From Candidatus Aminicenantes bacterium UBA4820 (lineage in GTDB: Bacteria; Acidobacteriota; UBA4820): 7,513 nt of DNA. Under the pieces are notes generated by a model. That model worked only from the letters and a program-made list of their open reading frames with translations, did no database searches and was not told the origin of the DNA. Below are positions 1 to 5,682 of this stretch, piece by piece; position 1 is the stretch's first letter; every line of letters starts with the position of its first letter. The position numbers and the translations under genes are program-made. Location of the stretch: positions 1 to 7,513 of the forward strand of contig DHFQ01000153.1 in the NCBI GenBank assembly GCA_002402325.1. The letters run 5' to 3'.

Positions 1-34
1 AAGAGGTTTAGCCTCTTTGAGTTAAACCTTTTTT
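1..34 (+). terminator. Probable rho-independent terminator of an off-window upstream gene
   Basis: AGGTTTA at 4-10 can pair with TAAACCT at 23-29, and a run of T follows at 29-34, the layout of an intrinsic terminator. A second, mutually exclusive hairpin pairs AAGAGG at 1-6 with CCTCTT at 12-17 and may extend beyond the window edge. The element lies upstream of the promoter at 92-120, so it most likely ends transcription of a gene to the left. The stem is AT-rich and cut by the window edge, which limits confidence. Confidence 0.45.
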
Positions 35-80
35 GATATTTTAACTTTAGGTATTAAGAAAGAAAGATTCATCCAAAAAT

Positions 81-107
81 TGTAGTCGCACTTGACAATG
101 TAGTCAA
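81..107 (+). promoter_or_regulatory. Candidate repressor operator overlapping the -35 box
   Basis: Two symmetries are visible. TTGAC (92-96) and GTCAA (103-107) form a perfect inverted repeat with a 6-base centre, covering the -35 box and the start of the spacer. TGTAGTC also occurs twice as a direct repeat (81-87 and 99-105), 18 bases apart, so on nearly the same face of the helix. XRE/CI-type repressors commonly bind such dyads over their own promoter. That the product of the adjacent gene binds here is inference from position; only the repeats are seen. Confidence 0.5.
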
Positions 108-120
108 AAAAGAGTATATT
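92..120 (+). promoter_or_regulatory. Sigma70-type promoter of the repressor-DUF72-dnaE operon
   Basis: A perfect -35 box TTGACA (92-97), a 17-base spacer and a near-consensus -10 box TATATT (115-120) lie just before the first gene. Transcription would be expected to start about 6-7 bases after the -10, close to position 127. This puts the start almost at the Shine-Dalgarno site (127-132), giving a very short leader, and excludes the ATG at 121 as a translation start. No other comparable promoter is seen before the two following genes, so it probably serves all three. Confidence 0.75.
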
Positions 121-126
121 ATGTTC

Positions 127-132
127 AGGAGG
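127..132 (+). promoter_or_regulatory. Ribosome binding site that fixes the repressor start
   Basis: AGGAGG lies 6 bases before ATG at 139 and after the in-frame ATG at 121. Together with the promoter position this selects 139 as the start, removing six residues from the longest reading frame. Confidence 0.8.
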
Positions 133-138
133 ATAGTT

Positions 139-729
139 ATGGATATTGGAAAGAATATTCAAAGTGTTAGAAAAATGAAAGGGATTTCGCAGAGGAAACT
201 TGCAAAAATGCTTAATTGGAATCCATCAAATCTCGCAAGGATTGAAAAGGGTAGGGTTAAGCCATCTCTAAAAACCATTGAGCAAATTGCATCAATTCTT
301 GATGTCCCTGTAACATACCTTTTTAATGAGGTTGCCATTTCACCAACTGTTGGGGTTGTTTCGTTTGCTTCTGCGGGGGAAGCGGTCAATTTCACAGATC
401 AGGGTTATCCTCAGGGTGGCGGGATGTATTTCATTGATAGACCCCCACTTTTTACAGACCCGAATGGCTTCGGGGTTGAGGTTTCAGGGGATAGTATGTT
501 TCCAAAATATGAGGATGGACAGGTTGTTTTAGTTGATACGAGGAAAAATCCACAAAATGGTGATTATGCGGTTGTAGGGCTTATGAATGGAGACAAGTAT
601 GTGAAAAGGTATAGAGAGGCTCAGGGAGTTGTCATTCTTGAATCCATCAATCCCCTCTATCCTCCGATTGTCATAAAGAAGGATGATGTTAGATTTGCCT
701 ATAAAATTGTGTGGACGAAGGAAAGGTAA
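139..729 (+). CDS. XRE-family HTH repressor with S24 self-cleaving domain (CI/LexA-like)
   Basis: This is a 196-residue transcriptional repressor. Residues 4-62 form a Cro/CI-type helix-turn-helix, with SQRKLAKML and NPSNLARIEKG marking helices 2 and 3. Residues 70-195 are a peptidase S24 domain. The serine sits in SGDSMFPKYEDG (Ser119), the lysine in KYVKRY (Lys156), and a likely scissile Ala79-Gly80 lies in SFASAGEA. In LexA and lambda CI these elements allow RecA-stimulated self-cleavage, so the protein is predicted to be a damage-responsive switch. Its DNA-binding half is phage CI-like rather than the winged helix of LexA. ATG 139 is preferred because AGGAGG lies 6 bases upstream and transcription probably starts near 127. 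The DUF72 gene follows after 2 bases, and an operator-like dyad covers its promoter, suggesting self-regulation. It could be this organism's SOS repressor or a dedicated local one; I cannot tell which. Confidence 0.9.
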   Translation: MDIGKNIQSVRKMKGISQRKLAKMLNWNPSNLARIEKGRVKPSLKTIEQIASILDVPVTYLFNEVAISPTVGVVSFASAGEAVNFTDQGYPQGGGMYFIDRPPLFTDPNGFGVEVSGDSMFPKYEDGQVVLVDTRKNPQNGDYAVVGLMNGDKYVKRYREAQGVVILESINPLYPPIVIKKDDVRFAYKIVWTKER

Positions 730-731
730 AG

Positions 732-1631
732 ATGAACATCAAAGTTGGAGTAGCAGGATGGTCTTATCCAGATTGGAAGGGAATAGTCTATCCTAAAAAG
801 GTTTCAAAAGTTTTTCATCCAATCCCCTACCTTGCAGAAGTCTTTGACATAATTGAAATAGATACAACATTTTATAGGATTCCTGACCCTATTAAAGTTG
901 GCGAGTGGGCAAAGATGAGTGAAGATTTTAAGAATTTTAAGTTTTCTGTAAAACTTTTTGAAGGCTTTACCCATACAAAAAAGGCTTCTTTGATAGAGGA
1001 GAGAGCCTTTAAAAAGGCATTGGAACCACTTCTAAAGATGGGGAAGTTTTTTGCCCTTCTTGTCCAGCTTCCATGGTCATTTAGAAATATTCCTGAAAAC
1101 AAAAAATTCCTTGATGACATTTTGAAGAGGTTTATTGATTTAGAAAAGGCTGTTGAGTTGAGGCACAACAGCTGGGTAAAGGTTGATATACTTACATTTT
1201 TGAGGGAGAGAAACGCAACTTTTTGCAATATTGATCAACCGCTTTTTGCCCATTCAACCCCACCAACTGCAGCATCATCTGAGGAGATTTCCTACTTCAG
1301 ATTTCACGGAAGGAATGCAACAAACTGGTTTAAAGAGGGTGTTAAAAGGGATGATAGATATAACTACCTCTATTCAAAAGATGAACTTTCACCGCTAATT
1401 GATGCAATAAAAGACGCCTCTTCAATTTCTAATGAGACCGCCGTCATCTTTAACAACCACTTCAGAGGGCAGGCAGTTGTCAATGCAATTGAAACCCTTT
1501 ATATTTTGAAGGGGAAAAAAATCAAAGTTTTTGATAACCTTATCCCACTCTATCCCCAACTTGAAGATATAACCTCAAAGCCAATTCAGAAAAGCCTCTT
1601 TGCTGCAGATGAACCTTCTTTTTATAAGTAG
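732..1631 (+). CDS. DUF72 (YecE-family) TIM-barrel protein
   Basis: This is a 299-residue protein of the DUF72/YecE family, a TIM-barrel fold without an established biochemical role. The family signatures appear in order: VGVAGWSYPDWKG (5-17), the IEIDTTFYRIP strand (41-51), FKFSVKLFEGFTH (69-81), FFALLVQLPWSF (106-117), VELRHNSW (141-148), YFRFHGRN (188-195), the YNYLYS element (210-215) and VIFNNHFRGQAVVNA (238-252). The length is normal for the family. ATG 732 is preferred over GTG 711 because GGAAAGG (720-726) is well placed and the family core begins within a few residues. The start lies 2 bases after the repressor stop, and the stop overlaps the AGGAGG of the polymerase gene, implying translational coupling. 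Its place between a damage-type repressor and a translesion-like polymerase suggests a role in DNA damage tolerance, but this rests on context only. Confidence 0.9.
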   Translation: MNIKVGVAGWSYPDWKGIVYPKKVSKVFHPIPYLAEVFDIIEIDTTFYRIPDPIKVGEWAKMSEDFKNFKFSVKLFEGFTHTKKASLIEERAFKKALEPLLKMGKFFALLVQLPWSFRNIPENKKFLDDILKRFIDLEKAVELRHNSWVKVDILTFLRERNATFCNIDQPLFAHSTPPTAASSEEISYFRFHGRNATNWFKEGVKRDDRYNYLYSKDELSPLIDAIKDASSISNETAVIFNNHFRGQAVVNAIETLYILKGKKIKVFDNLIPLYPQLEDITSKPIQKSLFAADEPSFYK

Positions 1632-1639
1632 GAGGAAAA

Positions 1640-4600
1640 GTGCACTTCTTCCCCCTTTTCCGTTCCTATTACACCTTCTATTCGGGGATTTTTTCCCCTG
1701 AAAGGGTTGTTGAATGTGCAAAAAGGTTTTGTTATGAAACTCCAATTTTGTGTGATAGGGATGGACTTTATGGCGCTATAAAGTTTTACAAATTGTGTAG
1801 AAGTAAAAAGTTAAATCCTCTTATTGGCGTTGAACTTACATCCCCATCTAAAAATTACTCTCTTTTTTTAATTGCAAAAAATTTTTCGGGGTATGAATCA
1901 ATAGCAAAACTTATAACAAGAAGGAAACTTCATCAACCAACTATGGAATTTGAAAGGGAGATAGCAATTGAATCTCAAAATGGTGGGATTTTTATCCTTG
2001 CCTCAGATATTGAACCAATTTATCTTCTTTTAAAGGAAAATATCTTAAAAAACTCTTTGTTTATAAGAATTTGCGGGGATAAAGAGATTGATGCAAAGGG
2101 AATCAAAGCAAAAGAGGTTTTTCAACTCCCCTTCGCGCTTGCCCCACTTTTTTCTTTTGAAAATAGTGATGAAATTATGACCCACAAAATTTTAAGGAGG
2201 ATAAAACATAAAAATCAAGAACTTTTTGAACCATCTCTTCTAAGAAAGAAAAATGAGTTTGAAATATATGGCGAAATTGACCTCTCTTTTCTATCAAAGA
2301 TGGAGATAAAACTTCCACTCCGCGAATTTCTTTTGCCAAAAATTAAAGATGGGGAGGATGAGGGTAAAAAATTAAAGAAACTTGCCTTCATCGGGCTTGC
2401 AAAGAGAATTAAAAATATCACAGAAAAATATATTAGAAGGCTTTCAAGTGAACTTGAAACAATTACAAATCTTGGGTTTGCGGGATATTTTCTACTTGTA
2501 AAGGAGATTGTTGATTACGCAACGAGTATGAACTTTCCCTATCTTGGAAGAGGATCAGGAGCATCAAGCCTCGTTTCCTACTCCCTTTTTTTGACCCATG
2601 TTGACCCTGTAAAGCACAATTTATACTTTGAAAGATTTTTGAATCCTGAAAGGAAGAACCTTCCCGATATTGACCTTGATTTTTCATCTGTGGATAGAGA
2701 TTTTGTTATTGATGAAGTTATAAGGAAATATGGCGAAGATTATGTTTCTATGATTTCAACACACAACACATTTTCCGCAAGATCCGCTTTCAGGGAGGTT
2801 GCAAAAACTTTTTCAATAGAGGAGGAGGAGATTTCAATAGTTGCCGATGCAATTCCCCATACAAGTTATAACAATTTAAAAAAGGCTATGACCTTGAAGC
2901 CTCAGGCAAAAAAGATCAATTTTAGAGAAAAGCCCTTTAGCGATGTTTTTAAAAACATTAAAAAAATTGATGGCTTCCCGAGACACCTCTCCGTTCATTG
3001 TGGAGGAATAGTCGTTTCCCCCATTCCTTTAAACAAAAGAACTCCACTTGAAAGGTCTGCAAAGGGGGTTCCAATAACGCAATACGATATGTTTGACATA
3101 GAGGATTTAGGGCTTGTTAAAATTGATCTACTCGGCAACAGGTCTCTTGCCCTTTTGACTGAAGCGGTTGCAACAATAAAGGAGGAGACTGGAACTCCTC
3201 CCCCAATTTTTCCTCCCGAGAAAACTTTTGAAGACAAAAATACGGTTAAAACAATTTCTTCAGGTGAGACTATGGGTTGTTTTTACATTGAGTCGCCCGC
3301 TATGAGGCAACTTTTAAAAAGGTTAAAGACAAAAACTTTTGATGAACTTACCGTTGCCTCTTCAATAATCAGGCCCGGTGTTGCGGAGTCAGGAATGATG
3401 GAAACATACATAAGAAGGGCAAAAGGCGAGGAGGAGGTGAAATATTTACATCCTCAGTTGAATGAGATTCTTTCTGAAACCTTTGGAGTTATGGTCTATC
3501 AGGAGGATGTTTTGAGGGTTGTTAATGAGTTTATCGGGCTTTCTTTGAGCGAGGCTGATTTGATACGGAGGGCAATGAGCGGTAAATACAGGTGCATCTC
3601 CGAAATGGAGAAATTGGGCAAAAAATTTTTTATTAAAGGAAGAGAAAAAAACATAAATGAAACCGTTCTTTCTGAGTTATGGGAACAGATAAGGTCTTTT
3701 GCAGGTTATGCTTTTTGTAAGGCACATTCAGCCTCATTTGCCCAACTTTCTTTTCAGTGTGCCTATCTTAAAACGCACTATAAAAGCCACTTTTTCTCTG
3801 CGTTGATAAATAACTGCGGGGGATTCTATCCAACATCAGCCTACATAGAGGAGGCAAGAAGGTGCGGACTTAAAATCCTTCCTCCCGATATCAACCTTTC
3901 TGAAGATACATTTAGAGGGAAAAACGATGAATTGAGGTGTGGGTTTTTTGTCCTAAAAGGGGTAAGAAGAAAACTTCTTGAAAGGCTTTATGAGGAAAGA
4001 GGAGAGGGAAACTTCGCCTCCTTTTCAGACTTTCTTTCAAGGCTTAAAGGAAGCTATACACTTTCTGAAATTGAGAAACTCATTTTTGCGGGTTCTCTTG
4101 ATTCCTTCTCTTCAAACAGGGGGCACCTTCTTTATCTACTACAGAAAACGGGTGGTAACTTTAAAGAGATTAAAAACTTTGAAAAGGAGGGTTTTTTTTC
4201 AAGAAAAGTGATTCCCTCTTTACCAAAGGCACTTCAACTTGGACATTTTGCAAGAATCACTCTAAAAGAGGATAAGCCTTTAACTTTGAGCGAACTCCTT
4301 GAAGGTGAAAAATTTGCACTTGGCTTTTGTGTTACAGCCCATCCGCTTACACCACTTATTCCTTTTGCGTTAAACAGAGAAATTTTGTTTTCAAAGGATG
4401 TAAAAAATTATGAGGGAAAAAAGATTAAAATTTTTGGTCAGGTTATCACCTATAAAAAAATAGTAACAAAAAAGAGCAGCGAAGGAATGGCTTTTGCTAC
4501 GCTTGAAGATCCTTATGGGCTTACAGAACTTGTCTTTTTTCCATCTTCCTATTCAAGGTATGGCTCTTTGATTTTTGGGGAGTTCCCAATAATCGTTACT

Positions 4601-4711
4601 GGAGTTGTGGGAAAGGAGGGTGAAGGGTTTCCTGTAACGGTTGACTCGGTTGAATCAATGCCTTTTATTAAAGTTCCAAAAGCAATTGAATACAATAAGA
4701 TGAGCGCTTGA
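1640..4711 (+). CDS. DnaE-family DNA polymerase III alpha subunit, DnaE2/ImuC-like, PHP centre degenerate
   Basis: This is a 1023-residue C-family DNA polymerase. The polymerase core is intact: GRGSGAS (303-309), catalytic aspartates in PDIDLDF (Asp345, Asp347), third aspartate in LVKIDLLG (Asp496), PRHLSVHCGG (447-456), MVYQEDVLRVV (618-628), and GYAFCKAHSASFA (689-701). Helix-hairpin-helix sequence follows (about 735-830), then an OB-fold (about 922-1003). The N-terminal PHP domain starts at residue 1 but reads PLFRSYYTFYSG where active PHP domains have HxH, so metal-dependent exonuclease activity is probably lost. The length is shorter than replicative DnaE (about 1160 or more). The features LITRR, RSAFREV, RHLSxH and GGFYP favour the error-prone DnaE2/ImuC side, although GSGA resembles DnaE1. 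No QADMF-like clamp motif was noticed. GTG 1640 is chosen because AGGAGG (1630-1635) lies 4 bases upstream. It is probably a damage-tolerance rather than the main replicative polymerase. Confidence 0.88.
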   Translation: MHFFPLFRSYYTFYSGIFSPERVVECAKRFCYETPILCDRDGLYGAIKFYKLCRSKKLNPLIGVELTSPSKNYSLFLIAKNFSGYESIAKLITRRKLHQPTMEFEREIAIESQNGGIFILASDIEPIYLLLKENILKNSLFIRICGDKEIDAKGIKAKEVFQLPFALAPLFSFENSDEIMTHKILRRIKHKNQELFEPSLLRKKNEFEIYGEIDLSFLSKMEIKLPLREFLLPKIKDGEDEGKKLKKLAFIGLAKRIKNITEKYIRRLSSELETITNLGFAGYFLLVKEIVDYATSMNFPYLGRGSGASSLVSYSLFLTHVDPVKHNLYFERFLNPERKNLPDIDLDFSSVDRDFVIDEVIRKYGEDYVSMISTHNTFSARSAFREVAKTFSIEEEEISIVADAIPHTSYNNLKKAMTLKPQAKKINFREKPFSDVFKNIKKIDGFPRHLSVHCGGIVVSPIPLNKRTPLERSAKGVPITQYDMFDIEDLGLVKIDLLGNRSLALLTEAVATIKEETGTPPPIFPPEKTFEDKNTVKTISSGETMGCFYIESPAMRQLLKRLKTKTFDELTVASSIIRPGVAESGMMETYIRRAKGEEEVKYLHPQLNEILSETFGVMVYQEDVLRVVNEFIGLSLSEADLIRRAMSGKYRCISEMEKLGKKFFIKGREKNINETVLSELWEQIRSFAGYAFCKAHSASFAQLSFQCAYLKTHYKSHFFSALINNCGGFYPTSAYIEEARRCGLKILPPDINLSEDTFRGKNDELRCGFFVLKGVRRKLLERLYEERGEGNFASFSDFLSRLKGSYTLSEIEKLIFAGSLDSFSSNRGHLLYLLQKTGGNFKEIKNFEKEGFFSRKVIPSLPKALQLGHFARITLKEDKPLTLSELLEGEKFALGFCVTAHPLTPLIPFALNREILFSKDVKNYEGKKIKIFGQVITYKKIVTKKSSEGMAFATLEDPYGLTELVFFPSSYSRYGSLIFGEFPIIVTGVVGKEGEGFPVTVDSVESMPFIKVPKAIEYNKMSA

Positions 4712-4759
4712 AACCTTTTTTAAAAACTTTCGTCTAAATTTTCTGAAAGGAGATTTAAG

Positions 4760-5149
4760 ATGGATGTAGATTTAACAGGAATTTTTGTTGTTGGATCAAT
4801 GTGCCTTTGTGCGGTCTTGATAGTGGCATCATCTCTTTATTACCATTACAAAAAAGAACAACTCAAAACTAAAGAGAAACTAACCGCAATAGAAAAGGGA
4901 ATTGCACCAAAAGAACTTTTTGAAACTCATAATGAAAACGGGAAAAATTTAAAGGGTTATTCAAGCAGGAAAGAGGCTGAAACTTATGGCGGGATAAAAG
5001 TTTTAATCATAGGCTTGTTCCTTGCCCTTGCTCTCTATTATACAGGGGGAGGCATAGAAACAGCAGTCTGGGGACTATTTGTTGCAGGTATCGGACTTGC
5101 AAAAATTATCGTAGGAATGTTACTTAAGACAAAAGAATCCTCCAACTGA
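4760..5149 (+). CDS. Small three-helix membrane protein (DUF6249-like)
   Basis: This is a 129-residue protein with three predicted membrane segments: about residues 7-28, 80-96 and 101-122. The first is followed by a charged stretch (31-78, starting HYKKEQLKTKEKLTAIEKG) that is probably cytoplasmic under the positive-inside rule. The short motif KEKLTAIEKGI after one N-terminal helix, with a two-helix hairpin at the end, resembles small membrane proteins grouped as DUF6249. That assignment is from memory of the pattern and moderate at best, and the function is unknown. AAGGAG (4747-4752) is 7 bases before ATG 4760, so translation is well supported. It lies 48 bases after the polymerase stop, and no clear terminator or consensus promoter occurs between them. 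Cotranscription is possible but unproven, and nothing in it points to DNA repair. Confidence 0.75.
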   Translation: MDVDLTGIFVVGSMCLCAVLIVASSLYYHYKKEQLKTKEKLTAIEKGIAPKELFETHNENGKNLKGYSSRKEAETYGGIKVLIIGLFLALALYYTGGGIETAVWGLFVAGIGLAKIIVGMLLKTKESSN

Positions 5150-5599
5150 AATTTTTAAATTTTAGCCACTACTTGTCAAGCAATTTAAATAGCGCACCGA
5201 AAATGGGGTTGTTGAGGAATTAAAGATGACACCGAATTTGACTTTTTAATTTTTGTTTTTGCTTTCATTTTTTTCTTTAATCTTGAAAGTTCGTTATTTA
5301 CAATTTCCTTTTTTAGGATGGGTTCAAAAGTCAAAGACTTTTCTATGAATCTTCATTTCCACACCCTTTTCCTTTTGCATTTAAAACCACTTCCTTTTTT
5401 CTTTTATCATCGCAAAATTTCCGTGATAAATAAAATTTGTTGAAAATTCCCTTTCGGTGATATTTTACATTACTCAACGCACATTTATTCAAAAAAGGTG
5501 GCATAATTTAGCCGAATATGAAGTAAAAACGGTAATTTAATTTTAGGTCTAACAATTTCATCAAAAAATCAAGCCTAAAATCCTCGCTCGCCATCCTAT

Positions 5600-5622
5600 C
5601 CAAAATCAATGTCGGATTTTGG
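5600..5622. repeat. Inverted repeat upstream of the propeller gene promoter
   Basis: CCAAAATC (5600-5607) and GATTTTGG (5615-5622) form an 8-base perfect stem around a 7-base loop. It overlaps the left copy of the 23-base direct repeat and lies 14 bases before the -35 box, so it could be a protein-binding site or part of a repeat element. The right copy of the direct repeat lacks the left arm, so the hairpin is not conserved between copies. Confidence 0.4.
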
Positions 5623-5628
5623 GGCAAC
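5606..5628 (+). repeat. Left copy of 23-base direct repeat flanking the propeller gene
   Basis: This 23-base stretch, containing GGATTTTGGGGCAAC (5614-5628), recurs at 7461-7483 with a single C/T difference at its eighth base. It ends 8 bases before the -35 box of the following gene. Similarity stops at both edges. The two copies are 1855 bases apart and bracket the whole secreted-protein transcription unit. Confidence 0.6.
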
Positions 5629-5636
5629 GCGGTGAT

Positions 5637-5664
5637 TTGACAATTTTTGAAAAACCCATATAAT
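5637..5664 (+). promoter_or_regulatory. Consensus sigma70-type promoter of the secreted propeller protein
   Basis: A perfect TTGACA (5637-5642) and a perfect TATAAT (5659-5664) are separated by 16 bases. The expected transcription start is near 5671, giving a leader of only about 12 bases before ATG 5683. This predicts strong constitutive transcription and rules out the upstream TTG at 5647 as a start codon, since it lies inside the promoter. Confidence 0.8.
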
Positions 5665-5672
5665 TACCATCT

Positions 5673-5677
5673 GGAGG
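5673..5677 (+). promoter_or_regulatory. Ribosome binding site that fixes the propeller gene start
   Basis: GGAGG lies 5 bases before ATG 5683. Starting there places the signal peptide exactly at the N-terminus, supporting 5683 over the longer reading frame. Confidence 0.75.
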
Positions 5678-5682
5678 TTAGT

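Larger units (their letters stand above)
5150..5636. other. Non-coding gap of about 490 bases with small inverted repeats
   Basis: No supported gene is present. The + strand is strikingly T-rich between about 5240 and 5410. Structures that can be seen: AAAAGTC/GACTTTT with a 3-base loop (5326-5342); TTTATCA/TGATAAA with a 14-base loop (5403-5430); two related stretches beginning AAAATT and ending GTGATA (5414-5428 and 5443-5462); TTTTAGG (5541-5547) facing CCTAAAA (5574-5580); and CCAAAATC/GATTTTGG (5600-5622). None is followed by a convincing T-run, so no clear terminator for the 4760-5149 gene is seen. Short minus-strand frames exist (for example 5592-5508 and about 5387-5207), but they lack good ribosome sites. 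The region could hold an untranslated RNA, a decayed gene or a dispersed repeat. Confidence 0.6.

Noticed and set aside
121..138. ATG at 121 as start of the repressor
   Set aside because: It abuts the -10 box, lies before the expected transcription start and has no ribosome site, whereas ATG 139 follows AGGAGG.
711..731. GTG at 711 as start of the DUF72 gene
   Set aside because: It would overlap the repressor gene by 19 bases and add residues outside the family core; ATG 732 has a suitable GGAAAGG upstream.
4708..4740. TTGAAA (4708-4713) and TAAATT (4735-4740) as a promoter for the small membrane protein
   Set aside because: The 21-base spacer is too long and both boxes are imperfect; cotranscription with the polymerase gene is equally likely.
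5326..5342. AAAAGTC/GACTTTT hairpin as a terminator for the membrane-protein gene
   Set aside because: It is about 180 bases past the stop, AT-rich, and has no separate T-run.
5207..5387. Minus-strand lysine-rich frame in the T-rich part of the gap
   Set aside because: It has no good start codon or ribosome site, and its lysine content simply reflects the A-rich strand.
5403..5462. Related AAAATT...GTGATA stretches as a CRISPR array
   Set aside because: There are only two imperfect copies of unequal length, no regular spacers and no cas genes.
5508..5594. Minus-strand 28-codon frame starting MASEDFRLDF
   Set aside because: It is short, lacks a clear ribosome site and runs through inverted repeats; its open upstream extension crosses the 23-base repeat. 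Kept only as a possible relic.
5647..5682. TTG at 5647 as start of the propeller gene
   Set aside because: It lies inside the promoter spacer, and the extra 12 residues would push the signal peptide away from the N-terminus.
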